Source: Anas platyrhynchos
Taxonomy: Eukaryota; Chordata; Aves; Anseriformes; Anatidae
Length of the DNA stretch: 64,000 bases
NCBI RefSeq assembly: GCF_047663525.1
Contig: NC_092587.1
Coordinates: 40,477,001-40,541,000 of the forward strand
Direction of reading: 5' to 3'
Shown: piece by piece, positions 22,601 through 30,856 of the stretch
How positions within the stretch are numbered: the stretch's first letter is position 1
Layout of the letters: every line of letters starts with the position of its first letter
Program-made: the position numbers and the translations under genes
Notes under the pieces: generated by a model
Databases searched by the model: none
The model's input: only the letters and a program-made list of their open reading frames with translations
Told to the model about the DNA's origin: nothing

Positions 22601-23261
22601 CAGCGCTCAAACTGGGCACCAACTTGGTTTCCGAAAGCATCTTGTTCTGAGCCCTGGTATAATTTCTGCATACGCTCACCTATGAATAACCCAGAGGGAT
22701 GTAACAAGCACCTTCTTTTACAATGAGCAGCAGCCAGCTGTATGGTGCTACGCTGCGACAAATAGGGGTCAATTCGGAGGCCACGGTACCCCTTGGGATC
22801 CCATGGGTATCCTTGGGATCCCATAGCATTGGCATGCGATTTATCCTTGCAATTGCACACTGGGCAGAGGAGAAACCACACTTACCCTGCAGTGGCGATG
22901 AGCCACCTTGCCCCCAGCTTCTGATCCCTGGGCTGGTTTTTGGGGGTGCAGGGGGCTCAGCCCCGCGTCCCCCACCCCAAACTCCCCCCTCCGCGCGGGG
23001 AGCACACGAAGAAGCGGCGGGGAGCGCGGGAGCTGCCGCCGCCCGCTGCCAGCCTCCCGCACCGCGTCCCCCAGCCCGGCGAGCGGCACCTTCCCCTCTC
23101 CCCCGTCCTGGCTCCCCCGGGGGGCACCTTCCCCCCCCCCCCCCCCTCCATCCCCAGCAGGGCTCCCCGCTCACCTTCTGCGCCTCCTCGGGCTCCGCGC
23201 GGCCCCTCCTGCCCTGCCGGCCGGCCGGCAGCTCCCGCAGGCTGAGGCCGCCGGGCTCCAT
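7490..23261 (-). CDS. E2F7: E2F7, atypical E2F transcriptional repressor (12 coding exons)
   Basis: Coding parts, all minus strand: 23261-23175, 21261-20986, 18926-18758, 16550-16269, 15652-15494, 14459-14322, 13952-13758, 13111-13027, 12197-11657, 10784-10514, 9345-8927, 7666-7490. They sum to 2799 nt, i.e. 932 aa plus stop; human E2F7 is about 911 aa. Every intron is GT-AG and phases join without a break. Visible parts: a PVDLS motif (aa 48-52, matching the CtBP-binding PxDLS consensus), winged-helix DNA-binding domain 1 (about aa 137-209, with [10 protein letters not shown] at 182-191), domain 2 (about aa 277-362, with [10 protein letters not shown] at 328-337), then a long Ser/Pro-rich tail. 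There is no DP-dimerisation or pocket-protein-binding region, as expected for atypical E2Fs. In the family, E2F7 acts in the nucleus as a homodimer or with E2F8 and represses G1/S genes. The two tandem domains separate it from E2F1-6, and residue-level similarity favours E2F7 over E2F8. Confidence 0.96.
8927..9345 (-). CDS. E2F7: E2F7 coding exon 11 (aa 735-874)
   Basis: It encodes [16 protein letters not shown] (human GLNGFNVLLSGSQTPP), [15 protein letters not shown], and the conserved end [16 protein letters not shown]. Composition is hydrophobic, Pro and Ser. The exon is 419 nt, with acceptor TTTAG|GA and donor CAG|GTAAGA; it ends in phase 0. Confidence 0.95.
10296..10319 (+). repeat. (A)24 homopolymer in intron 10
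   Basis: An uninterrupted run of 24 A between coding exons 10 and 11, followed by G. No retroposed body could be recognised in front of it. Confidence 0.95.
10514..10784 (-). CDS. E2F7: E2F7 coding exon 10 (aa 645-735)
   Basis: It opens [10 protein letters not shown] directly after the PK of exon 9 (human PKKPSDSTDL), and continues to [21 protein letters not shown] (human SKEN...LLQYLCVQSPAG). Acceptor CCTTAG and donor GTAAGG are good. The middle is acidic and Ser/Pro rich and poorly conserved. Confidence 0.93.
11657..12197 (-). CDS. E2F7: E2F7 coding exon 9 (aa 464-644, Ser/Pro-rich region)
   Basis: The largest exon, 541 nt. Landmarks shared with human E2F7 are [38 protein letters not shown] and the ending [10 protein letters not shown]. 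The KK dipeptide region after EEPA may be part of a nuclear-localisation or acidic/basic switch; no known catalytic motif is present. Acceptor TTTTAG|G follows a T-rich tract and donor GTAAAG follows 11657. Confidence 0.95.
12844..12889 (+). repeat. (AAAC)n microsatellite in intron 8
   Basis: Two blocks of AAAC/AACA repeats separated by a short CATC interruption, within the intron between coding exons 8 and 9. Confidence 0.9.
13027..13111 (-). CDS. E2F7: E2F7 coding exon 8 (aa 436-464)
   Basis: An 85-nt exon encoding [29 protein letters not shown]. The end aligns with human SLAAVYRQKIEDN. Acceptor CTTTCAG|CC and donor GTAAGT bound it; it enters in phase 1 and leaves in phase 2. It is too short to be called on ORF length and was placed by splice sites, phase and similarity. 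Confidence 0.88.
13758..13952 (-). CDS. E2F7: E2F7 coding exon 7 (aa 371-435)
   Basis: With the carried-over G, the frame reads [18 protein letters not shown], later [19 protein letters not shown] and [15 protein letters not shown]. This aligns with the human stretch around QIQVCAKQ..RHGSFN and KVNSEPSSP. A different frame of the same bases is also open for about 100 codons, but it does not resemble E2F7. Donor GTAACT follows 13758. Confidence 0.92.
14322..14459 (-). CDS. E2F7: E2F7 coding exon 6 (aa 325-370, recognition helix of DBD2)
   Basis: It encodes [20 protein letters not shown], then [20 protein letters not shown], which completes DBD2. The recognition-helix motif [10 protein letters not shown] is intact. 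The exon is 138 nt (46 aa). Acceptor TTAG|C follows CTTTCCTG and donor GTAAAT follows 14322. The exon is too short and its frame too closed to appear as a long ORF, but the splice sites and similarity are clear. Confidence 0.95.
15494..15652 (-). CDS. E2F7: E2F7 coding exon 5 (aa 272-324, first half of DNA-binding domain 2)
   Basis: It encodes [20 protein letters not shown], then [20 protein letters not shown], and ends DHSKFK. This is nearly identical to the start of human E2F7 DBD2. Donor GTAAGC follows 15494; phase 1 at both ends. Confidence 0.96.
16269..16550 (-). CDS. E2F7: E2F7 coding exon 4 (aa 178-271, recognition helix of DBD1 and linker)
   Basis: It completes DBD1 with [20 protein letters not shown] and [13 protein letters not shown], then runs into the linker that ends [16 protein letters not shown] is the DNA-contacting recognition helix of the E2F fold. 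Human E2F7 has Gly where this sequence has Cys206 (codon TGC) in NQY-C-WHG. The exon is 282 nt, with donor GTAAGA, phase 1 to phase 1. Confidence 0.95.
18758..18926 (-). CDS. E2F7: E2F7 coding exon 3 (aa 122-178, first half of DNA-binding domain 1)
   Basis: The exon opens [19 protein letters not shown] and continues through the first helices of DBD1 ([19 protein letters not shown], then [11 protein letters not shown]). The acceptor is preceded by a 16-T polypyrimidine tract, seen as A at 18931-18946 on the plus strand. Donor GTATGT splits the Gly codon (phase 1). Confidence 0.95.
20002..20047 (+). repeat. 27-bp tandem duplication in intron 2
   Basis: CTTGGATCAGTAATACGAT occurs at 20002-20020 and again at 20029-20047, a 27-bp period. 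The spacer adds an inverted GTATTA, so the unit can also fold on itself. Confidence 0.9.
20986..21261 (-). CDS. E2F7: E2F7 coding exon 2 (aa 30-121)
   Basis: Acceptor AG is at 21263-21262 and donor GTGAG follows 20986; length is 276 nt, phase 0 at both ends. It encodes the conserved N-terminal segment that starts [14 protein letters not shown] and includes PVDLS (aa 48-52) and [16 protein letters not shown] fits the PxDLS consensus for CtBP co-repressors; the binding is inferred, not shown. The segment also holds short basic and proline-directed motifs (TP, SP) typical of this family's N terminus. Confidence 0.95.
23131..23146 (+). repeat. C16 tract just inside E2F7 intron 1
   Basis: Sixteen C in a row on the plus strand, so a G16 run in the transcript beginning about 28 nt after the exon 1 donor. 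Further C-tracts lie upstream at 23514-23525 (12) and 23537-23550 (14). Confidence 0.9.
23175..23261 (-). CDS. E2F7: E2F7 coding exon 1 (start codon, aa 1-29)
   Basis: The ATG lies at 23261-23259 and the exon encodes 29 residues ending EEAQK. Donor AAG|GTGAGC ends it in phase 0. The pattern ME...LSLREL...RQ.R...E..AQK parallels the human start (ME...LTLKDL...RQ.R...AQK), which is why I place the start here. It is two codons shorter than human and much richer in Gly/Arg/Ala, because it lies in the CpG island. The +4 base is G but -3 is C, so the Kozak context is only fair. The same frame is open upstream, but no ATG precedes this one within that open stretch. Confidence 0.85.
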
Positions 23262-23375
23262 GGGCGCGGAGCGGAGCCGTGCCCGGAGCCGTGCCCGCGG
23301 TGCCGCCCGCCCGCCGCTCCCGCCAGGCGCCCCGGCCCCGCGCTGGCGCCCTCCAGCCCGGCTCGTACGATCCGG

Positions 23376-23424
23376 CCAATCAGGCGCGGCCCGCCGGGGA
23401 GCCCCGGCCGCGCCAACGGCCAAT
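23376..23424 (-). promoter_or_regulatory. Paired CCAAT boxes with E2F-like site
   Basis: GGCCAATCAG occurs twice on the plus strand, with CCAAT at 23376-23380 and 23420-23424 (44 bp apart), both fitting NF-Y sites. Between them, at 23416-23410, the minus strand reads TTGGCGC, matching TTSSCGC. This lies 115-163 bp upstream of the ATG. NF-Y plus E2F is the usual layout of G1/S promoters, and mammalian E2F7 is itself E2F-regulated. Confidence 0.6.
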
Positions 23425-23745
23425 CAGCGCGCGGGCGGGCGGCGCGCGCCAGCGCGGGACGAGGCTCCCGCCCGCGCCGCGCCTCTGCTGCGCGCGGGAG
23501 CCGCCGGCTCCAACCCCCCCCCCCCTCCATCCTGCACCCCCCCCCCCCCCGCTCCCGCGCGGAGCCTCCCGACCGGCACCGCCTGTCCCGACACGTCCCG
23601 ACACGGCACGGCCCGGGCGGCGGGAGCGAGGGCGGGATGCTGCCTGGGAGCCCGGCTCGCAGCTCACCCCCCTGCCCCGTCCTTGCCCTGCTGGCCGCGG
23701 GAAGGGCTCCGGGTGGTTTGGGAGATGGTCACCGGTGGGGTTTTG

Positions 23746-25834
23746 GGGGGCACAAAAAATGATTTTTTTTTTAACATGAGAATATAAAGCTTAGGTCGGA
23801 GTTGTGAGGTTTAATTTACACGCACACAGCCTGTTGTTAATTTCTGCCCAGCAGCAAGTTCCAGGACACCGCAGCTCATCAAATGAATGAAACACAAACT
23901 CCCAGAGAACCCCTTCTAAATTAAAACATTTTAAAAATTTCCCTCATCTAGAGAAAAATGAATTCCTCCGATGCAAAATGCACCCCCTTGGCACGTATTT
24001 GTGGCCGCAGCACTTGGTACGCACAAGCGAGCCGCTGCTGCCCTCATGCCCAAGGATTCATCAGAGCTGCGGGGCCCCAAAAGCCAGAGCCGCCCCAATG
24101 TGGCAGGCGGGTGTTGCTGGGACAGGCAGGGGAAGGCCATGGCACCAGCCAGAGCCCACCGGTGTGCCCAGCCCTGGCAGCACAGAGCTGGTGTCCATCC
24201 CTCTGCTTGAGCGCAAATGGCTTTGGGAAGCCCAAAGCCCAGCGACCGTGCAGGGTTGGCTGGTCTGGCTGCGTTCACAGCCCTTGTTATTTAATTTTGC
24301 AGTTATTTAAGACCTTAGGAAGGCACTTGCTGAAATGCTGTACAGTCTTTCTGTAGCGGGTCAGCATCAGTGACGGGCTGTGCGGGCAGCGCGCCTTGAG
24401 GTGTGCCCGGCCTGCAGCGCTGCGGCACGGAGCAGGGGCCTCCCGTCGGCACTCGTCACCAGGTTTCTGCCTGAGATTCAGGATGTCTCTGAATATAGGC
24501 TGCTAAGGCTCTCTGCAAGTCTTTACAGTGATTTAGGCATGGAAATTGGTGGGCCGGGTGCCCACCCTGCCGCTCTCTCCCTGGCAGAGTAGGGAGGAGG
24601 ATGGAGGCAAAGACACAGGGAGACCCCTCGCCAGCGACCGTCATGGGCAAAACACACAAGAGCTGGGGAAGATTAATGTTATTTATTGCCAGTTACTAAC
24701 AGAGCAGGGCCAGGAGAACTAAAAGCGAACTAAAGCCACATTCCCCCGCCCCACCTTCTTCCCAGGTTCAACTTCAGTCTAATTACTTCTTCAGTGAAAT
24801 AAACACCCAAATGTCCCCTGTCAGTAAAATGCAAACCTTAGCTGGTTAACACATGAGTTAGAACAAAGCTATGACACTACATTTCCTTTTCTGCCTCTAG
24901 CAGCTGTAAGAAGCTCGCTGATTATCAGATAAGATTAATTATTGCAGCTGTACACACATACATCATGCTCCAAGATGATTTGAAATCTATCTCTATATCT
25001 GATATGCACAGAACATGTAATAGACCTGGCAGGACTGAGTTAAAAATGAGACTCCTAAATTTAAGTACAAGTACCTGTCTGTAATGCTCTGCTTACATAA
25101 CTTTGTGACAGGACCAAGAAAACCTGCCTGTTAATTTACAATTTTGTACAAATGATACATGGACAAATATTTGCGCTTTTTCTATGCGACATGAATATTA
25201 TTAAGAAGTAGCACTCCTATTAATTTCATTCAGTTTCTTTCCAGACCTGAAAAATGCAGGATTTTATGCAAGGTGCAATTGGAGGTGCCAGTTCTTGGTG
25301 AGGGAAATCCAATGCCCTCGGTGGAAGAGTTGGATAAAAACAAATCCTGTCAGTGTATCTAACAGAACTTTTCTATCACAGAATAGCAAATGGTTCTGAG
25401 GACATCAGCTGGGGAGCTGCCAGCCTGCAGTGACCTCTGGCCACCTTGGATCCAGCTGTCCCTTGGGCCGGGCATGGGCAACCACCGTGGTCGCTTGATG
25501 TTCAAAAGCAGCCAGGAGAGGTTGCATTAGAAGTGATCCTGTGAACATTGGTGTCCGTAGCCATCACTAAAGTACAGAAACATAGCTGGGAGTGGGACCT
25601 GAACACGTCAAGGCCCTTCTCGCACCATGCTATGGTGTTTTGTGCTTTTGAAGTTTGCATTCCCAGCAACACAGAGCCCCAGCTCTGACAGGAGGGGCAG
25701 ATTAGTTTGGGGATTATATCTAAGGTCCATCTTTTACATACTTCAATGATATCCCTTTAAATGGATCAGCCATTCTTGACATTTAGGGAAAGAAGTAAGG
25801 TCATCAATTTATAAAATTATTTTCCTGTCCAGTG
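23746..25834. other. Intergenic, upstream of E2F7
   Basis: No exon supported. 23960-24590 is GC-moderate with scattered CpG. 24880-25250 is AT-rich with motif-dense sequence (AGATAAG, CAGCTG, TTAATTA-like), which could be an enhancer; this is inference only. Confidence 0.5.
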
Positions 25835-26025
25835 CTGATTGGTCAGACATTGGGTCAGGCTGCCCACAGAAGTGATGGAGTCCCCATCTCTGGAAATATT
25901 TGAGAGAGGTGTGGATGTGGCACTAGGGAACATGGATTATTTAGTGATGGGACTGGGTAGGTCATGTTGGTGGTTGGACTTAACAATCTTGAAGGTCTTT
26001 TCCAACCCAGATGGTTCTGTGACCT
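25835..26025 (+). mobile_element. CR1 LINE fragment, 3' end
   Basis: Sense-strand CR1 text: GGTCAGACATTGGGTCAGGC, then AGTGATGGAGTCCCCATCTC, then GGTCTTTTCCAACCCAGATG and a GGTTCTGTGA end. It is 5'-truncated and lacks a long tail of 8-bp repeats. Clearly the opposite orientation to the 1047 copy. Confidence 0.9.
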
Positions 26026-27604
26026 TGAGCAACTCCCATTGCCTAATTGAGGTGCAGCCTTGTTGAGGGTTGTGATGGCCATTCACAGGAGGTAGCAACT
26101 ATCTGCCTAGTGGATAGTGTACGAAGGCACTCCAGCGGCTCTGAGAAATCCCTTCTGGGAGCTGGACAGCTGGCGAGGCCAGGCCTTGGTCCTTTTATGT
26201 GTCTGATCCCAAGTAACCTGCCAAAGGTCACATAAGGAACCAGGTAGCTCGCTGAGTTGCGTCTCTTTAATCAGTCTTGCACCTGAAAATCACTTCCAGC
26301 TACTGCTTTTAGAGAAAGATGAGTATTTCACAAAGGTAGCATTACACCTCCAGCAATTACTGGATACTGAAATTAAATTGCTATTAATGGTCAACTCTTT
26401 GTACAATTACAATTTCATTACTCGACTCTGAATGAAATATAGTTTGCTTCACATCCCATGGCATAAACCTTCTTTACTAGGGTTTCAGGTAGATAACTTC
26501 TCAGCAAAAAGAAGTGAACAAAGAATCAGTGTTTAATTGTTTAACTAAGAACTAACACTAAGTGTATAATGCAAAACAGTTTTAATAATTATTAAAACAA
26601 TTACTGGAGCATTCCATGGTGGCACCAGAAAGACACAGTGATGGTTGAAGCCTTGTCTCCCTGGGCAGGGTGTAGCATCTTTACTCTGTGCAGCCCTTGA
26701 TCTAAAAGATCAGGGGCTATGGTTATGTTTCAGCTGGTTTCTAAATCACAGAGTGCAACCCTTTCCTCTGTCTTGCCACATTACCTTTAGTGAAAAGTGC
26801 CTCTGAACCTCTGCTTAGCTCTAGACTGACCCTAAGATGACTGAGGAGCTTCGAGTATAGGAGGCTATTTAGGTGTGAGACCACACATCGCCCACACAGC
26901 TGCAGTCACCACTGAGTAAATTCTAGAGTTGTTTGTTTCTTCTTTGGAATATCAATAACATACCAATACACAACCATTTCTGCCTAAAATTCACAGAAGA
27001 AGATTTGTTGTACCATAAAGCTGTCAGTAGTTTAACTCAAAGAAGGATGCACTGTGTGCTGTAAATATTCAAAACTGCTCTCTAGTGATCATTTGCTACT
27101 ATTTCATTGTACAAAATGGCTCGGCAGTGCTAGTTTCCTCCATGGACCTGCCACCTGAAAGTTTGGCTTTTTGAATTAGCAGTGGAAGAGAATGCCAAGT
27201 ATCTTCTTACGGATGAATGGTTTTCCTCCTGATTTCAGTCCAAAACCAGGACGACAGTCCCCCCTCAATCACTTTAAAATTTCTCTTGAGACCAAACATG
27301 GAAAATATGGGTTTGAAAAACAGGCTCTTACCTGAAAATTATGATCATAAATGTTATAACAGAAGTCCCAGTATGACCCTATTGATATAATTCTGTAAGA
27401 ACATTTGCAGTCAGTGGTGGCAATCTATCCACAAAATATCCGCAGATGGAAGAGCAAATCAAGAGATGGACAGGCAGGAAGGAAAAAGAAAGACCTGTAC
27501 TTAGTTTTCTAGCACAGCACTCCTGGAAAAGACTGCCATGCACACTCCTGGCTCATTTCATTACTCTGCCCTGTATGCTTTGATCTTATATGATTGTCCC
27601 TGGA
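26026..27604. other. Intergenic, AT-rich, no gene seen
   Basis: Contains a cluster of TAAT-core motifs at 26330-26610, including a perfect 20-bp palindrome at 26579-26598, and an 11-bp hairpin with one mismatch at 26693-26717. No coding exon supported. Confidence 0.55.
26579..26598. repeat. Perfect 20-bp palindrome
   Basis: GTTTTAATAATTATTAAAAC equals its own reverse complement. The centre, TAATAATTATTA, contains overlapping TAAT homeodomain cores in opposite orientations. Confidence 0.95.
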
Positions 27605-28200
27605 TTATACATCCAGAGGGACCATTAGATCATCTGGTCTGACCTCCTGGGTGTTGCAGGCTATTAAATTTCATTCATTACCCTTGTATTGATCCTAAGG
27701 ACTTCTGCTTGGCTAAAGCTTGTGTTCCAGAGAAGCCTGTGGTATTGATCTCAAGAAAACAAAAGACTGTGAATTCATCATTTCCACTATTACTTGTTTA
27801 AATATTATCTCATTCTCCCTATCATTTTTTCTTCCTTCTTATTACTAATTGGATTTCATCTGGTTTCAGTTTCAAGCCATCGGTCCCTGTTAGGATTTTC
27901 AACCCCCAAACTGCAGGACCTTTAAGCACTGCATTTTTCCTGTGAATACTGCAAACATAATCAAGTCACCTCTTACTCATATTAACAGGCTCAGAATAAG
28001 AGCTTTAATTTCTTACTAAAAGCCATTTTCCAATGCTCTCAAATGACTTCTGTTTTTGTTTGTTTGTTTGTTTTGTGTTCAACTTCTCCAATTTTCCTAC
28101 GCATGTTTTAAAAATACAGATATCCAGGCTTTATATTATGTTACTGTACTGGTCTCGTCAAAATTTTATACAGTGTAAAATCATTTCCCACTCCTGATCT
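27605..28200 (-). mobile_element. Ancient CR1-family LINE remnant
   Basis: The plus strand reads AGGGACCATTAGATCATCTG, GTCTGACCTCCTG, then AATCAAGTCACCTCTTACTC and CTTCTCCAATTT. These landmarks occur in the same order as the antisense of old amniote CR1 elements (common in turtles). Highly diverged and AT-shifted, so much older than the CR1 tails at 1047 and 30543. A GTTT tract interrupts it at 28052-28076. Confidence 0.65.
28052..28076 (+). repeat. (GTTT)n microsatellite
   Basis: A run of GTTT units inside the ancient CR1 remnant. Confidence 0.9.
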
Positions 28201-30542
28201 GCACTCCTGTAGAAAACTGCATGCAGGAAGGTTCTCCTTCAGCAGAAGACAATTTAAATCGTATATAGAGCTTTGTAATATTCTTCTATTTGGGGGTTCT
28301 TAATTTTTCACAAAGCATATTGTCACACAAAATGTATATATCAATCAAAGTTTATATTTTGATTTCTTCAACTGACCATCGTTTGAAGGTCTTGGACTTG
28401 ATAAATTCAGCGTTTCAGCTGGGATGAAAAAAAAGACCTCTGCCCCTTGCTTCTGATGCAGAGATTGCACTAGCCCTGCTTATACCGGCACTGCAGCAGG
28501 AGCTCATTAATAATTGATTGTCGCCTATGGTCTCTCAATCTTTTGCAGTCAGCGCTCTGTAGCCCCCTAGCTATTCAAAGGGACCTGCATTCCTCTTATT
28601 AAATGAATAACTTGAGTATGTACAGAGGTTTTTCATTTGCAAAGGGCTCTTCTCATCAAACCATCCGTATTCCTGTATGACCGCTCTTCTCATCTGCAAA
28701 TTTTATCAGTTTTTAATTTTTGTCTGGAAATTTTGCACCTGGTGGAAAGATAGCAGACTTGGCTGTTTGTTTTCAATGTGTCTTCAAAGCTTACTGCTTT
28801 GGTAAGCTACCACGCATCAGTGAAACTGTCACTGGACTCACTGCCCATCAACCTGATAGAGAAAGGAGAGCAGTTCCCACCGGTCCCTCATATTCCACAT
28901 GTGCTATGTTTAAAGAAAACTGTCTGGTGCCAGCCCCTAAGGGCACAGATACCAAAACAGATAAAGAAAATCACTTCTGATTATGCAAAATCAGGGAAAA
29001 TCTCATCTACCAGCAGGACTAAGGAAGCTCTTGGATACTTACAAAGAATTGATCAGATCCAAACTTGAAGTGAAAGAGCACCTTAGGCAGACTTCAGCCT
29101 CTGAGAGTAGAAAGCTGTTGCCAAAAAAAGTCTCTGTGTTGCGACCACCAAATCCCAGAAAATGAATTTGGTGGGGAAGAAGCACACCCGAGTTCTTCAC
29201 CTGCGCGGGTCCTGTCAACTGGGAGGATACTGGGCTGAAACTTTTCCTTCCTGGCACTTTTATTTCTTCCTTGCCCCAGCTCTTCCTGTTTGCCCCAGGG
29301 CATCACCCAGTTTCCTTGGACCTGCCCTAGATCCGACATACTACACACAGCGGTATCTCTCTTCCTTTTCAATATTTAATTTCTTGCAGTTCTGAGCAAA
29401 GGCAGCTCTGTGGTCCTTGAGGTGACTCACTGCAACCTGGCAGAGCAGTAGTATTTACTAGCTGGACTGTTTCCAATTAAGTATTGCTTCCAGACTGCAG
29501 CGGGGAGCAGTACAGGTGCACTCATGCAGTGCCATCCCTGGGGTAATAAACGAGCACTGAGCTGGTTCTGCACAGAGCCCCCCCTCCCCGGGAAGGGTCT
29601 CCACCTGCAGCGAGGTTAGTCTGCAGCCCAGATAAATTGCCAATAAGTAACTGAGCAGAGCTGACTATATATCTGAAGTCCCCTACAACTGCATTCTTAA
29701 AAACAAATGACACAAAAAGAAAGCAACACTTCAACATTTTGTCTGATGGACAGCCAGGGATTATTTGACCTGGAAAGGGAGAAGGCCATTTAGCACCTGA
29801 TGGGAGCAGACCCTCTCGGTGTTTGTAAGGATTTAATATTACACTTACAATGGACTTGAAGGAAAATAGAAGCCAACTGAAACTTATGGTTGGCACGTGA
29901 AGGCTGTGATTTAATGAAATTTCCTCCCTGATATGAAAGGAGGCTCTTGGAAGTGGAATAAACTAAAATACCTATGTGTCCTGTCAGGGCCAGAGAACAG
30001 GATAACATTGTTATTGTCTAAGCTTTGCAGGCTATATTATATTGCAAAATCTGTCTTAAAGATTGTTCTAAATACACCTCAGTTTCTCTGATGTTTGTAA
30101 GCCAAGAGTAATATTTTCCTCCTTCTCTGATGTATGAATGTGGATGATTTGGCAGAGGCCAACCAATGCCATAGAATAACACCAGAATCCTACCCTAATG
30201 GACTTTAAAATGCCACCGCAGAGTACAGCTGTGAGTTTCTTTTAAATAAAAAAATGAGTATCTTTTGTCGGTTGTTCAAGACATGCCCTACAAGCCTCAG
30301 AAATCAACTGAGGAACTGCTAGGAGCTTGGTGCATTTTAGGACCTGACTTTCTACAACAGCTCAATCACAATGGAAGTGAGTGGATATGAGCCTAATTTA
30401 ATATGAATTAAATTTTCAAAATTTTGTAACTTAACAGCCAAGTGCTTAAACCTGATGTAGGCCATATGAAACAAATGGGGTGAAGACTTTCTGATAGAGC
30501 ATTCAGACTGTGTTTTGAGCAATGCTTTGCTATAAAGAAACT
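28201..30542. other. Intergenic, no gene seen
   Basis: Short overlapping ORFs of 60-124 codons occur on both strands, but none shows a recognisable domain, conserved splice structure or codon bias. No repeat could be named. Confidence 0.5.
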
Positions 30543-30856
30543 CATGGAATCACAGACTGCTTTGGGTTGGAAGGGACCTTAAAGATCACCGAATTGCAAG
30601 CCCCTGCCATGGGCAGGGACACCTCCCACCAGACCAGGTTGCCCAAAGCCCCATCCAGCCTGGCCTTGAACACCTCCAGGGATGGGGCATCCACAGCTGC
30701 TCTGGGCAACCTGCCAGTGCCTCAGCACTCTCATAGTGAAGAATTTCTTCCTAATGTCTAATCTAAATCTACCCTTTTAAGCTTAAGGCTGTTACACCTT
30801 GTCCTGTCACTACACTCCCTTGTAAAGAGTCCCTCTCCAGTTTTCTTGTAGTAAAA
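30543..30856 (-). mobile_element. CR1 LINE fragment, 3' end
   Basis: The plus strand reads CATGGAATCACAG, then TTTGGGTTGGAAGGGACCTT, CAGCCTGGCCTTGAACACCT, AATTTCTTCCTAATGTCTAA, and ends CCTTGTAAAGAGTCCCTCTC. This is the antisense of a relatively well-preserved bird CR1 3' end. 5'-truncated, no open RT frame. Confidence 0.95.

Larger units (their letters stand above)
22900..23745. promoter_or_regulatory. CpG island and E2F7 promoter
   Basis: An abrupt block of very high GC with dense CpG in otherwise AT-rich DNA. It contains coding exon 1 and extends about 480 bp upstream of the ATG. No TATA box stands out. It holds two CCAAT boxes, an E2F-like site and three long C-tracts. The transcription start is not visible directly. 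Confidence 0.85.

Noticed and set aside
23262-23423. N-terminal extension of E2F7 exon 1 up to 23423
   Set aside because: The upstream start is a non-ATG codon lying in a CCAAT-box region that is more likely promoter, and the extension has no similarity to E2F7.
22723-23787. Long proline/arginine-rich plus-strand ORFs (up to 354 codons) in the CpG island
   Set aside because: High GC removes stop codons, several frames on both strands are open at once, and no domain or splice structure is visible. The only real coding sequence here is the minus-strand 29-codon exon 1.
24456-24659. Possible second CpG island or exon in the GC-moderate stretch 23.96-24.6 kb
   Set aside because: CpG is scattered rather than dense, and no ORF or splice pair is convincing.
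28720-29165. Overlapping 60-96 codon plus-strand ORFs
   Set aside because: No recognisable protein, several frames open together, and no retrocopy features such as a parent-gene match or poly-A tail.
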